The notes: generated by a model from the sequence alone, not told the origin. Shown: positions 35,422 to 45,079, counted from the stretch's first letter. The stretch: DNA of 64,000 nucleotides from Bacillota bacterium (GCA_023397475.1 JAEWUD010000043.1:26744-90743); one strand, 5' to 3'. Numbers and translations: made by a program.

Positions 35422-35484
35422 ACACCCGAGATGGAAAAAGGAGAGGGAAAGACAACTTTCTGCCCCTCCTATCATCTCGGGTGT
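35422..35484 (+). promoter_or_regulatory. Long hairpin upstream of the bL25 gene
   Basis: ACACCCGAGATG at 35422-35433 pairs perfectly with CATCTCGGGTGT at 35473-35484, and inner G-rich and C-rich runs extend the pairing. A perfect TATAAT begins at 35484, overlapping the stem. It could be a weak terminator of the channel gene or a control element of the next one; there is no T-run. Confidence 0.55.
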
Positions 35485-35489
35485 ATAAT

Positions 35490-35602
35490 TAGTATGGAAA
35501 ACAATTATGTTTTCAGGTATTCGGGGATCCCGCTATTGGGAAACCAGTAACCCGATTCTTTGTGTCCGGCACGGGTCGTGGCGAGAGCCAAAGGAGATGA
35601 GT
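35490..35602 (+). promoter_or_regulatory. GC-rich leader of the bL25 gene, possibly structured
   Basis: The leader contains short self-complementary parts (GGGAAACC...AACCC and GGCGAGAGCC, a GNRA-type hairpin) before AAAGGAG. I do not recognise a riboswitch class. Ribosomal protein genes often have autoregulatory leaders. Confidence 0.3.
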
Positions 35603-36184
35603 ATGGAAGAAACAATTCTAAGATCAGATGTAAGAGTAGGAAACGCAAAACAAGTCAGAGATGCAGGGCTTACACCGGGCGTGCTCCATGTCCCGGGAGC
35701 GGACTCTGTCTCCGTTCAATTTGAGACAGCTCCCATCAACAAGATGCTCACCCAACATGGCCTTAACGCGAAGGTATGGGTAATGATCGGTGGGGAGAAG
35801 AAGTTCGGATTTATCAAGGAAGTACAGAAGAGCCCGATCGATTTCAAGATCCTGCACGTCGTTGTTCAGATTGTCGATCAGAATGCGTCCGTTATTTCGG
35901 AACTTCCCGTTGTTTTTCGCGGACGTGAGAAGCTGGAATCGAGACAACTCGAAACACATATGCTCAAGACGGAAATTAAGGTTGAGAGCAAATCGTCAAG
36001 TCTTCCGGAAGCCGCCGTTGTTGATGTAACCGCGAAAAACCTCGGCGATAACATCACCGCTGAGGATTTCAAGTTCCCGGCGGATGTCACTGTTCTTGAT
36101 CCTGCAGATACCGTGTATGCCATCGTGAAGCACGTGCGAATGACAGGAGCTGACGCAACCGGGGAAGATGTGGCGGCGAAGTAA
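35603..36184 (+). CDS. Ribosomal protein bL25 (Ctc/TL5 family)
   Basis: A 193-aa protein of the L25/Ctc type: an N-terminal 5S-rRNA-binding beta domain (VGNAKQVRDAGLTPGVLHVPG) and the C-terminal Ctc domain with VVDVTAKNLGDNITAEDFKFP. It binds 5S rRNA in the large subunit; the long form is a general stress protein in Bacillus. The start at 35603 has GGAG six bases upstream; the ATG at 35597 overlaps that site. The usual N-terminal Arg/Lys pattern is somewhat divergent. Confidence 0.85.
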   Translation: MEETILRSDVRVGNAKQVRDAGLTPGVLHVPGADSVSVQFETAPINKMLTQHGLNAKVWVMIGGEKKFGFIKEVQKSPIDFKILHVVVQIVDQNASVISELPVVFRGREKLESRQLETHMLKTEIKVESKSSSLPEAAVVDVTAKNLGDNITAEDFKFPADVTVLDPADTVYAIVKHVRMTGADATGEDVAAK

Positions 36185-36224
36185 GTCGTTACCCTACACT
36201 GTCTCAGCGTTATCAAATCGCGAA

Positions 36225-36270
36225 AAGGCTTGTACCCTGTCAACACAACAGGATGCAAGCCTTAGTTCTT
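36225..36270. terminator. Terminator after the bL25 gene
   Basis: AAGGCTTG at 36225-36232 with CAAGCCTT at 36256-36263, plus inner CCTGT/ACAGG, followed by AGTTCTT. The loop side shares the last bases of a minus-strand pseudogene. Confidence 0.6.
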
Positions 36271-36560
36271 CCGAACATACTCCTGCTCGGCGATAAAGAT
36301 ACTGTTTCCCCGTTGGGAGAAGGAGAAGTCGGGGACGATGGTGTTTCCCAAGTCATTGAAGAGATCGTCGCCAAAATCGAACTCAATATGGAGCCTGCCG
36401 TTTGAGATCTCGTAGGTGATGTCCGTTGAACTTCCGATCCTGTGGATCAAAACGAATATATCCGGCGACAACGTTATAGTTAAATGTCAACTCTTCGCTA
36501 CCTTCAACGACCATTCCCGAATTACTTGATTGAAACGTGATTCTGTCAAGGATCTTTGCC
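36262..36560 (-). pseudogene. Remnant of a beta-rich (lipocalin-like or lipoprotein tail) gene
   Basis: On the minus strand one frame reads ILDRITFQSSNSG...VVEGSEELTFNYNV (about 36560-36470). A second, shifted frame continues as DITYEISNGRLHIEFDFGD and ends EYVRKN at 36262. Together they look like one domain of the type found at the C-end of small Gram-positive lipoproteins, split by a frameshift near 36440-36470. There is no start with a ribosome binding site and no signal peptide, so it appears dead. The split is inferred by eye. Confidence 0.5.
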
Positions 36561-36706
36561 TTAAAAAGACTTATTGTTTTCTTATAAGAAAGGCAAAAAG
36601 AGGAGAATCAGAAGGAGAAGAAGAGTCAAAAATAAAGAATAATTGTTAAATGCATTACAAGAAAATAATAATGTTTATTTCTTACTAATAACTTTCTGAA
36701 AACGCG

Positions 36707-36735
36707 TTGAAAACAATTTGTTTCCGTGGTAAAAT
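36707..36735 (+). promoter_or_regulatory. Promoter of the sigma-fusion gene
   Basis: TTGAAA at 36707-36712, a 17-bp spacer and TAAAAT at 36730-36735. It covers the farthest upstream possible start (36726), which therefore cannot be used from this promoter. Confidence 0.7.
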
Positions 36736-36812
36736 TTGTTCTAATTTCGTATTTATACCGTGAAATGCGTCGCAAATGCGACAATGTTGTTAAATTCCCC
36801 GGAGATTTGTTC

Positions 36813-38588
36813 GTGAAAATTGATAAACCTTTGATAGAAACAATTTTGCAGGCACAGCGCGGTGAGCGTGATGCTTTTGAAAAGTTGTATAAAACCTTTT
36901 ATAAAGAGGTTTATTCCGTCGCGCGCTATCTTCTCGGAAGTGATAACAAAGCGGAAGATGTTTTACAAGAGACATTTCTCAAGGCATATTACCGACTTCC
37001 CGAACTGAAATCTCCGGAAGCATTCTCCTCCTGGTTGTATCGCATCACACAGAATGAGTGCAGAATGGCCATGCGTAAGAAGGATGAGCGCATTCTCTTC
37101 GTCGATACAGAGGCGGAAGAGTTCTCCGGAATCGTGGACATCGAACCCGTACTCCCGGACTTTGACTTCGAAACCGACGAGGATCGCTCCGTGATCCGTC
37201 GTGAGGTCGAGAATCTTCCGATCCAATATCGCACCGTCATCGTATATTACTATTATTTAAACTTGTCCGTTAAGGAAATATCCGCTCTTCTGGATACGAA
37301 TGAGAATACGGTGAAAAGTCGGTTGTTTGCGGGACGAGCGATGATGAAGAAGGGTCTTCTGCTCGTTCAGAAGCAAATCGGATACAAGCTCGCATTAACC
37401 GCAATCCCGATGACACAACTGCTTCATGCAGATATTCTCACCTGGAGTCCTGCGGATAAGGTTGCCGCAACGATGTTTGCAGCAATTCTTGGCAAAATTA
37501 CGCTCGGAGCTTCCCTTTGGGGCAGGATCCTACTCTCGGCTCGTCAGTTGACTCGAAACATACTCGGGAAGAGTCGTTCGGGCGTCGTTGGAATAACGGC
37601 GGTGGTCGTGGTTCTTGTCGTCGCAGGAATCGGTTTGGCGTATGCAAATGGCCGAACGGGTAACCTGAGACCCACGATTTTGTCACAACCGACATCGGCA
37701 GCACAAGAAGTGATTTCTTCGATGGAAGAGTCTTCCCTGTCGGCGGGAGAATCACTGTCATCCATTTCATCGCTTCAAACGACGACACAGCCAACCGAAG
37801 AGAGTAACCCTTCCGGTACAGAGATGGCAACAGTGTCTTCCGCGAAAGAAACGACACAGGAAACAGCGAGGGAAGAGATGCCCGATCTAACGCTGATTCC
37901 CACGCCTACGAGAGCCCCGAATACTTCTCCCAAGCCTGCGGCAACGCCGACGCCGACACCCAAGGCGATGCCAACATCGGCTCCGTCGCCGACAGTTGCG
38001 CCGATACCTACATTGGCACCTACAACGATTCCTACCCCGACACCCATGCCCACGGCGACACCGACACCGACGCCGACACCGGTTGCCCGAATCAATATGG
38101 AGGATGGAACGACGACGGGATGGGTTGTAGGCGAAGGAAATGGTCAAGTAACGAATGTAAATAACACACTTGTCGTCAAAGGAAAACCATCCTGTGTTAT
38201 TTATTACTCAGAAACGGATGACATCGCTGATGGGTCGTTGTCCGCTTCGGTAACCCCGACAACAGCTAATTGCCAAGTCGGTCTCGTTTTTCGTTATGTT
38301 GACGAGACACAGTACGCAATGGTCGGATATGAGAGCGGTCAATGGTACTGGAGAAATGGAAGCGGTGGAGAAGGAGTTATATCCGCGGCCGGGACGGGAT
38401 TAGTCAAAGATGTTCCCGTAACAATTCGGATAGCTTACGTTGGCTCTGCGGTTACTCTTTGGGTAAACGATATCCAGATCTTCACGGATACATTTGCTGA
38501 GTTACCCACTGATGCCGGGAAGATCGGTCTTTGTTGTTCCTCCGGAGGAGAATTCGTCGTGGATGATGTGGCGATTTACTCCGAGTAG
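36813..38588 (+). CDS. Membrane-anchored ECF sigma factor with outside LamG-like domain
   Basis: A 591-aa protein. Residues 10-85 are sigma region 2 (AEDVLQETFLKAYYRL) and 130-185 region 4 (LSVKEISALLDTNENTVKSRL), as in ECF sigma factors. A hydrophobic helix lies at about 257-278. Then come a Ser/Thr-rich stretch, a Pro/Thr linker (about 365-430) and a C-terminal beta-rich domain of about 160 residues resembling LamG or carbohydrate-binding folds. The sigma part would be inside and the sensor outside. I start at GTG 36813 (GGAG 8 bases upstream). It precedes the pilus genes. No separate anti-sigma gene is seen. Confidence 0.85.
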   Translation: MKIDKPLIETILQAQRGERDAFEKLYKTFYKEVYSVARYLLGSDNKAEDVLQETFLKAYYRLPELKSPEAFSSWLYRITQNECRMAMRKKDERILFVDTEAEEFSGIVDIEPVLPDFDFETDEDRSVIRREVENLPIQYRTVIVYYYYLNLSVKEISALLDTNENTVKSRLFAGRAMMKKGLLLVQKQIGYKLALTAIPMTQLLHADILTWSPADKVAATMFAAILGKITLGASLWGRILLSARQLTRNILGKSRSGVVGITAVVVVLVVAGIGLAYANGRTGNLRPTILSQPTSAAQEVISSMEESSLSAGESLSSISSLQTTTQPTEESNPSGTEMATVSSAKETTQETAREEMPDLTLIPTPTRAPNTSPKPAATPTPTPKAMPTSAPSPTVAPIPTLAPTTIPTPTPMPTATPTPTPTPVARINMEDGTTTGWVVGEGNGQVTNVNNTLVVKGKPSCVIYYSETDDIADGSLSASVTPTTANCQVGLVFRYVDETQYAMVGYESGQWYWRNGSGGEGVISAAGTGLVKDVPVTIRIAYVGSAVTLWVNDIQIFTDTFAELPTDAGKIGLCCSSGGEFVVDDVAIYSE

Positions 38589-38750
38589 TCGATCATTCTT
38601 CCATAGAATGCCAAAGGTCAAGAAAGTTTAATATAAATATTTGCAGAAAATTCAAACCTTTGTGTCTTTCGATGCATCTTATCATTGAAGCGAAACGTTT
38701 TACACGAGTTGCGGATCACAAAAGAACGAGTTTTTCGAAAGGAAAAAGCA

Positions 38751-39257
38751 ATGGAGAGATCCTTACAGAAAATGTCGAGACTGGAGCTCCTGGAGATTCT
38801 CCGTTCACAGGAAGAAGAGATTGATGCTTTGCGACAGGAGATCTCTTCGTTGCAGAACCGTATCGAAGACAAGACGCAAGCTGTTGACAAAGCTTTGTCA
38901 ATCGCCGAAGCGGCTCTCGCAGTAAATAAGGCATTTGTCACTGTGCAGGATGCATCACAACAGTACCTTAGCTATGTGCAGAGGATCATCGACGAGGATA
39001 CGGGGAGATTTGTTCGCATGAGAGATGACGCAGAGAAACATCTTGAGGATATTCGACGGGATACAGAGAAGTCTTGCATGGATCGCGAGGAACGCGAACG
39101 GATATATGTCGAACAGTTATGGCACTCTCTTGAGATGAAGCTGGAGGATTATGGGCAGGCTCATCCGGAAACGAAACCCATCATCCTCGCGGAGATTCGC
39201 AAAGAGCTTCGCTCGGATCGTTCGCATACACCGTTGTCCGGGGAGGAAGCGATCTGA
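38751..39257 (+). CDS. Coiled-coil protein of the pilus locus
   Basis: A 168-aa, highly charged protein with heptad-like patterning in SLQKMSRLELLEILRSQEEE and further along (AEKHLEDIRRDTEKSC). It has no membrane helix and I know no family name. Similar small coiled-coil proteins occur next to sortase/pilin genes in Clostridia (from memory). The start at 38751 follows AAGGAAAAAG. Its stop overlaps the next start by one base (TGATG), so it is coupled to the signal peptidase. Confidence 0.7.
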   Translation: MERSLQKMSRLELLEILRSQEEEIDALRQEISSLQNRIEDKTQAVDKALSIAEAALAVNKAFVTVQDASQQYLSYVQRIIDEDTGRFVRMRDDAEKHLEDIRRDTEKSCMDREERERIYVEQLWHSLEMKLEDYGQAHPETKPIILAEIRKELRSDRSHTPLSGEEAI

Positions 39258-39835
39258 TGCAGGAAGTCCCAAGACGCCCGTCTATCGATCAAATTGACGC
39301 AGAAATAACGCGCCGAAGATATACGATGGATTTCCGTAAAGCCATACTTACAATGGCACGAGTATTGGTTGTTGTAGCAGCGATTACCGTACTTCTTGCA
39401 ATGCTCTGGTTGCCGATCCTTCGTATTTATGGAGATAGTATGGCGCCAACCCTTGGAGATATGGATGTTGTCGTATCTGTAAAGACAGGGGATCTCGCTC
39501 GAGGCGAGATCATTGCCTTCTACTACAACAACAAGATTCTCGTGAAAAGAGTGATGGCAGTCGGAGGAGACCAGGTAATTATCGACGATCAGGGTGCGGT
39601 ATACGTGAACGGCGAGAAGATGGAGGAACCTTACCTACTCGAACAGGGAACAGACAAAGGAGATCTGACCTATCCAATCGTTGTACCGGAAGGATTTGCC
39701 TTCGTTCTCGGAGATAATCGCGGTGTTTCACTGGATAGTCGCTATGAGGAGATCGGTATGGTCTCGGCGGATCAGATTGTTGGTCGCGTCATATGGCAGG
39801 TCTGGCCACTCGGAGAAATGGGTTCTGTCGAGTAA
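39257..39835 (+). CDS. Signal peptidase I
   Basis: A 192-aa type I signal peptidase with one N-terminal helix (about residues 34-54). The catalytic Ser61 is in GDSMAPT and Lys97 in KILVKRVMAVGGD; the box GDNRGVSLDSR is also kept. It removes signal peptides at the outer face of the membrane. Placement inside the sortase locus suggests it serves the pilins, as pilus-type signal peptidases do in other Gram-positive loci. Confidence 0.94.
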   Translation: MQEVPRRPSIDQIDAEITRRRYTMDFRKAILTMARVLVVVAAITVLLAMLWLPILRIYGDSMAPTLGDMDVVVSVKTGDLARGEIIAFYYNNKILVKRVMAVGGDQVIIDDQGAVYVNGEKMEEPYLLEQGTDKGDLTYPIVVPEGFAFVLGDNRGVSLDSRYEEIGMVSADQIVGRVIWQVWPLGEMGSVE

Positions 39836-39873
39836 GTAAGATATCGAAAATAACGGGAAGGGAGGTGCATAGA

Positions 39874-42525
39874 ATGAGAGAAATGCGGCAACGAAGAACA
39901 TTTGAATCGCAGAAGAAACTGCGCAATCGTTTTCGCGTCATTACAGCGATGCTGTCGCTCGTGGTTTGCTTCGCAACCGCCTATGCACTGATGATGCCCG
40001 GTGTGACGATGGAGAGCACAGTAACGTCTGCGGAGGATTCTGTTGCGACACAACAGGGAGACACCGTGATCGAGACAGTATTGACAACGTCCCCTTCCGG
40101 TGAGACGGAGAGTGTTCCTGCGTCCCTTGCGACAGATCCGGCGGGGATTACGGATCCGACAGAAACCGAGCCCTCCATGGTGTCTGAGACATCGGAAACC
40201 AGCGTCGCCTCGGATCCCACAGAGTCTACAGAGTCTACAGAATCTACAGAATCTACCGTTGTGACGGATGTGACAGATATAACGGAACCGACAGAATCCT
40301 CTCAGGATCTTGTTGACGCCACGATTCTTCCTTATATCTATGAGGACGACAAGCTCGTCGTCACCGCGCAGCCGAATGATCAGTTTGCGCTTCCCGAAGG
40401 CGCTTCGTTTTATGTTAAGGAAATATCGGCCGTGACGGACGCCGCGCGCTTCGCCGAATTTGTCATGTTGGTTGAGGAGAACGCAGAAGCCACCCAGGAA
40501 GTCGTGACCGATCCGAGCGAAAGAGAGATTCTCGCATACGATATTGGATTCGCGGTGGACGGTGTGGAGGTTGAGCCGATCTCCGGTGCAGTTACCGTGA
40601 CGATCGTGTATAAGACACCTGAGATCACCGCGGAGAGCGCCGAGAATGTGACCATGTTCCACGTTGTGGAAACGTCAGAAGAGGTAATGCTCGAACCGGT
40701 GGCGGAGACCAGCCCGGTGGTAGCGGAAGATGGAACCGTGGAATCCGTCTCCTTCGAGGCGAGCTCCTTCTCTCCCTATCTGCTGACAAACGGATACACA
40801 ATGAGCACATCGCTTCACTATTCCATCATCGACCTGCCGGGCGAGACGTTTACGAACACTTCGTACTATAATGCGACAAGTCCTCTGGGCGTCGCGGGTA
40901 GTTTCCACCTTTTCGCTTGGGATACCTTAACGCTGGAGGCTCACACAAACGGTAATTTCGCGGCAAAGAACGTGAGAGCCTATACGAACTTCGGAACAAA
41001 TAATTACGGAGCGGAGCTCAGCTACGTTCAGAATTATCTGAACGTCACCAGTACGGACGCCGCAGATATGGCGGACATCCTCGTGCTCGGCTCATCGAAT
41101 ACCGTATCTCTTGTTGACAACGGAAATGCATTTGCCGTGAACGGTACGAAGATCGATAAGCCGCAGACGATCTGGATCGACTACGATACGACGGTAATGC
41201 CTTTTGTCGATATGGCGGCGGCAAAGGCGAAGCTGGACTCGGTTGCTACGATGCTGTCCACGCAACCGAACGGAAATATGTCATCAAATCTCACAACAAG
41301 CGGAGACCCGACCAACAGCTACCTGACACTCACGAATGTCGACAAGATCGGCGTCTACAACTTTACGGCGGCACAGCTGATGTCGTACGCGAACGGATTC
41401 AGCGTTCGAGGATTTACGGCGAGCAAGATGGGTTCGGTCATCATCAACATTAACTGTGCAGGACAGACGGTTGTGAACGTTCCCAAAATTCGTATGTACA
41501 TCGACGGGGTAAATATGCCTTTGTCGGAGATGACAACGTTCACTTCGGGCAAGATTCTTCTGAATTTTACCAACTCCTCTGGAGTGACACTGAATTTCAA
41601 TGAGACCTACGCCTCGGTTCTCGCTCCGGACGCGAATGTTTTCTCTTTGCAGAATCTTAACGGATCAATTTTCGCGAAAAACATCACGATTCGCGCGGAG
41701 AGCCATCGTACAGATTTCACCGGATCGATTCCTGTTTTCGGTTCGATCCGAGTGACAAAGGCATGGAACGCCATCGACAATACTCCGCTTACAGGAACGG
41801 CGATCGCCGATATGGCCTGCTCCGTACAGCTTTATTTGAATGGATCTCCGATGACGGGTTCAGCGTACACGGTCACATTGAACCCGACGAATTCCTGGAC
41901 GTATCAGTGGACAGGTTTGCCGCTCGATAACAACCAGAAGTATTCGGTCCGAGAAGTCTCGATCAGTAAGGGCGGCGTTGTTATCCAGACTGGGGACGCT
42001 ACCGGTCGCTACGCCGTTTCCTACACAAATAATGCCGGTATCGGCGACGGACAGATCGGCATCTTGAATACTGTCGCAACGGGAACAATAACGGTCGAGA
42101 AGAAGTGGTTCGCGAGTGACGGATCCGTTCTGTCGTCGAGTGACACAACGTCTCTGGCGGTATCTGTGCAGCTCTACTGTAATAATGCACCGATGACGGG
42201 TCCGCCGTATACCGTGACATTGAATGCAGCGAATTCGTTCACCTGGACATGGTCCGAGCTTCCGATGAACACGGGCCAGAAATATTCTGTGCGAGAAGCA
42301 CCCTACGGGGGATACAGCACGACTTACGAGAATAATGACGGGATCTCGTACGGATTGATTACCGTTAAGAACTTCAAAGGACATCCTGATGTTCTTCCCG
42401 CTACCGGTGCGGTCGGGACAGAGGGGTTCCAGATAGCCGGAACTGCAATGGTAATAGTTTCTCTGCTTCTTGCCGTAAACCAGAAACGGCGATACGGATC
42501 AAAAAGGGGGGAACGATCTGGATAG
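39874..42525 (+). CDS. Large LPXTG pilus protein with Cna_B domains (tip adhesin candidate)
   Basis: An 883-aa secreted protein. The N-terminal helix VITAMLSLVVCFATAYALMM is a signal or anchor. A Thr/Glu-rich linker with STEST repeats follows, then about 500 residues of adhesin-like sequence. Two Cna B-type domains lie near the end (each with SVQLYxN-PMTG-YTVTLN). The sorting signal is LPATG, then a hydrophobic helix and KRRYGSKRG. GGGAGGTG precedes the ATG. As the largest surface protein of the locus it is a good tip candidate; inference. Confidence 0.88.
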   Translation: MREMRQRRTFESQKKLRNRFRVITAMLSLVVCFATAYALMMPGVTMESTVTSAEDSVATQQGDTVIETVLTTSPSGETESVPASLATDPAGITDPTETEPSMVSETSETSVASDPTESTESTESTESTVVTDVTDITEPTESSQDLVDATILPYIYEDDKLVVTAQPNDQFALPEGASFYVKEISAVTDAARFAEFVMLVEENAEATQEVVTDPSEREILAYDIGFAVDGVEVEPISGAVTVTIVYKTPEITAESAENVTMFHVVETSEEVMLEPVAETSPVVAEDGTVESVSFEASSFSPYLLTNGYTMSTSLHYSIIDLPGETFTNTSYYNATSPLGVAGSFHLFAWDTLTLEAHTNGNFAAKNVRAYTNFGTNNYGAELSYVQNYLNVTSTDAADMADILVLGSSNTVSLVDNGNAFAVNGTKIDKPQTIWIDYDTTVMPFVDMAAAKAKLDSVATMLSTQPNGNMSSNLTTSGDPTNSYLTLTNVDKIGVYNFTAAQLMSYANGFSVRGFTASKMGSVIININCAGQTVVNVPKIRMYIDGVNMPLSEMTTFTSGKILLNFTNSSGVTLNFNETYASVLAPDANVFSLQNLNGSIFAKNITIRAESHRTDFTGSIPVFGSIRVTKAWNAIDNTPLTGTAIADMACSVQLYLNGSPMTGSAYTVTLNPTNSWTYQWTGLPLDNNQKYSVREVSISKGGVVIQTGDATGRYAVSYTNNAGIGDGQIGILNTVATGTITVEKKWFASDGSVLSSSDTTSLAVSVQLYCNNAPMTGPPYTVTLNAANSFTWTWSELPMNTGQKYSVREAPYGGYSTTYENNDGISYGLITVKNFKGHPDVLPATGAVGTEGFQIAGTAMVIVSLLLAVNQKRRYGSKRGERSG

Positions 42526-42622
42526 ATGCGGCAGTTAGAATCGACAGATAACAGCCAGACCGTAGATTGGAATGAACTGAATAGTTGGGTTTAAAAATAA
42601 TAGAACAACAAGGAGAACACAC

Positions 42623-44116
42623 ATGAAGAACAAGAAGCTACTGATCACACTTATCACCATCCTTACCGTAGTTTTCATGATGACTGCGAATCTTTTCGCG
42701 GCCGGCGAGGGCTCGATCACGATCACGAACACGAATACCGCAGTCTCGATCTCCGGGAATACCTTCTCGGCGTACAAGATTTTCGATGTTACCTACAATA
42801 CGGACAAGACATCCTATGTCTATACCGTTGACCCGACTTTTGCCGGACTTTTTACCTCTCTCGGACTTGTCGGCGATGAGGCTGCATACAATTACGTAAT
42901 GGCAGCAAATCCGACAACTTTTGCAGCAGCGGCGTTTGCCTATGTTGAAGCAAACTCGATTGTTGCGGATGGAAGCCAGACGGTAGCCGCCTCATCGGAG
43001 ACCACGACGATCAACACACTTGATCTTGGATACTATATCGTCGAGGGCACGGCTACGGCTCCGGACAGCCAGACGATCACATCTCTGTGCATACTGAACA
43101 CAACAAATCCGAGCGTTACAGTTAATCCGAAACTCGATGTTCCGACGCTGGATCTGCAGGTTCTTGAAGATTCTCTCAACCAGTGGGGAGAGGTCGCGGA
43201 TTACACAGTCGGAGAGGATGTTCCATACCGTCTGATTTCTGACGTTCCGAACATGAACGGCTACACAGATTACACCTTCACTGTGACAAACACGCTGGCA
43301 AACGGACTGTCTTTTAACGGAGACGTGACGGTTACCATCGGTGGTGTTGTTTATACAGATTTCACGGTTATTTCGAATGGACAGACTTTTGAGGTTGTCT
43401 TCGGCGACACATTCATCAACCAGACGCCTAACGCTGCGATCGTGATCAGCTATACGGCTACACTTGACGATGATGCCGCGATCTTCTCCGGAAGCAACGC
43501 GAATACCGCGTACCTTACCTACAGCAGTAACCCGTATGCTCCGACAGAGACAGCGGTTACTCCTTCTGACGAAGTTCTCGTCGATACGTATCGCGTAGAT
43601 ATCATCAAGTACACGGGCGAGTGGATCTCCCCTGAGTATCTTGCGGGCGCTCACTTCTCCTTGAAGCTTACAAATGACACGGCTGCCGCGCCGATCGCAT
43701 TTGTTCTTGAGGCTGACGGAACCTATCGCGTCGCAACTGCCGCTGATTCTGTTACAACAACGGATCTTGTTTCAGATGTTAACGGAAGAATTCCGGTTAC
43801 CGGGATTGACGAAGGAACTTACTATCTTTTCGAGACACAGGCTCCTGTCGGATATAACATTCTTGACGGCGCCGTGCAGATCATCCTGACACGTGACTTT
43901 GATTCCGGTTCATACTCCACCGCGAATTCTGTTGTTCGTACCTACACGAACGGAACAGAGAACGGAACAGTCAATGTTCAGAACAATGCCGGACTTATGC
44001 TTCCGACGACCGGTGGCATGGGTACGACGATCTTTACGGTTGCTGGTATCGCGATCATGGCGATTGCCGCGACGATTCTCGTAGCCAAGAAGAAGGCCTC
44101 TGCAAAGAGCAAGTAA
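42623..44116 (+). CDS. Pilin backbone subunit (SpaA-type, LPXTG)
   Basis: A 497-aa protein with a signal peptide ending near LFAAG. Its domains include an isopeptide D2-type fold and a SpaA-like domain with the E-box YYLFETQAPVGY. NPKLDVPT may be a pilin-lysine motif. The sorting signal LPTTGG is followed by a hydrophobic helix and KKKASAKSK. Class C sortase would link subunits by lysine-threonine bonds. AAGGAG precedes the ATG. A strong hairpin follows the gene. Confidence 0.9.
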   Translation: MKNKKLLITLITILTVVFMMTANLFAAGEGSITITNTNTAVSISGNTFSAYKIFDVTYNTDKTSYVYTVDPTFAGLFTSLGLVGDEAAYNYVMAANPTTFAAAAFAYVEANSIVADGSQTVAASSETTTINTLDLGYYIVEGTATAPDSQTITSLCILNTTNPSVTVNPKLDVPTLDLQVLEDSLNQWGEVADYTVGEDVPYRLISDVPNMNGYTDYTFTVTNTLANGLSFNGDVTVTIGGVVYTDFTVISNGQTFEVVFGDTFINQTPNAAIVISYTATLDDDAAIFSGSNANTAYLTYSSNPYAPTETAVTPSDEVLVDTYRVDIIKYTGEWISPEYLAGAHFSLKLTNDTAAAPIAFVLEADGTYRVATAADSVTTTDLVSDVNGRIPVTGIDEGTYYLFETQAPVGYNILDGAVQIILTRDFDSGSYSTANSVVRTYTNGTENGTVNVQNNAGLMLPTTGGMGTTIFTVAGIAIMAIAATILVAKKKASAKSK

Positions 44117-44150
44117 GATTATATATAGAATCGTAATCACCGAAGGATGC

Positions 44151-44183
44151 GCCGGGGCTTCAACCTCGGGCGGAAGCCCCGGC
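44151..44183 (+). promoter_or_regulatory. Intercistronic hairpin after the backbone pilin
   Basis: A perfect 11-bp stem GCCGGGGCTTC/GAAGCCCCGGC with an 11-nt loop. No T-run. It could stabilise pilin mRNA or reduce expression of the sortase downstream. Confidence 0.7.
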
Positions 44184-44197
44184 ATCACGGAGAGAGA

Positions 44198-45079
44198 ATG
44201 AAGAAGAGAAGCACAATTTCAACCGTCATCCTCATACTGGTGTTTCTCATCGGTCTCTCCGTGATGCTGTATCCGACGGTCAGCGATTTTCTGAATTCTA
44301 TCAGTCAGTCCCGGTATATCAGCGGATATAAGAACGAGGTTGCCGAACTGAATCAGCAAGAATATGACAGTATCCTGAAAGCAGCTCGCGACTACAATGC
44401 CGGATTACTCGGGAACACAGCGCGATTTGAACCGACACCCGAAGAGACCTTGCGATATGAACATCTGCTTCGCGTAGACGAAGCCGGCGTCATGGGATAT
44501 CTAGAAATCCCGAAGATCGATGTATATCTGCCAATGTATCACGGGGTCAGCGAAAGCGTTCTTGAGGTAGGCATCGGACATATCGAGGGATCATCGCTTC
44601 CGATCGGCGGAGCGGGAACCCACACATTATTGTCCGGACATCGCGGCTTACCCTCCGCGAAAATCTTCACAGACCTCGATAAACTGGAGATTGGCGACAG
44701 CTTCTCCATTAAGGTCCTAAACGAGACGATGACCTATGAGATCGAGGAGATTCAGACGGTTTTACCGTCTGAGGTCGAGGCACTGGCGATCGCGCCGAGC
44801 CGAGACTTATGCACACTTGTTACCTGTACACCGTACGGCGTCAATTCACACCGTCTTCTGATCACCGGCGTTCGAGTCGACACAGAAATCGTGCCGGGAG
44901 AGAAGACAAAACTCCACGTGGTGGCCGATGCCGTACAAATTGATCCGATCTATGTCGCTCCTGTTATGGGTGCACCGATACTGATTCTTATTGTTGTGTA
45001 TATGTTGATACGTGCCGGAATTACCAGAAGAGGTCTTGCGGAGAAGTCCCGGGATAAAGAAGAGTCGAGGAAAACATGA
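44198..45079 (+). CDS. Pilus-type (class C) sortase
   Basis: A 293-aa sortase with an N-terminal helix and a C-terminal one (about residues 255-275), the two-anchor layout of class C enzymes. The catalytic His is in LLSGHRGLPSA, Cys in LVTCTPYGVNSHR and Arg in the same block. The active-site lid motif DPF/W of some class C sortases is not obvious. It polymerises the pilins encoded just upstream. GGAGAGAG precedes the ATG. Confidence 0.92.
   Translation: MKKRSTISTVILILVFLIGLSVMLYPTVSDFLNSISQSRYISGYKNEVAELNQQEYDSILKAARDYNAGLLGNTARFEPTPEETLRYEHLLRVDEAGVMGYLEIPKIDVYLPMYHGVSESVLEVGIGHIEGSSLPIGGAGTHTLLSGHRGLPSAKIFTDLDKLEIGDSFSIKVLNETMTYEIEEIQTVLPSEVEALAIAPSRDLCTLVTCTPYGVNSHRLLITGVRVDTEIVPGEKTKLHVVADAVQIDPIYVAPVMGAPILILIVVYMLIRAGITRRGLAEKSRDKEESRKT

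Noticed and set aside
35500..35602. ZTP or guanidine riboswitch in the bL25 leader
   Set aside because: A few bases (GGGTCGTGGCGA) look similar, but the conserved order and partner blocks are missing.
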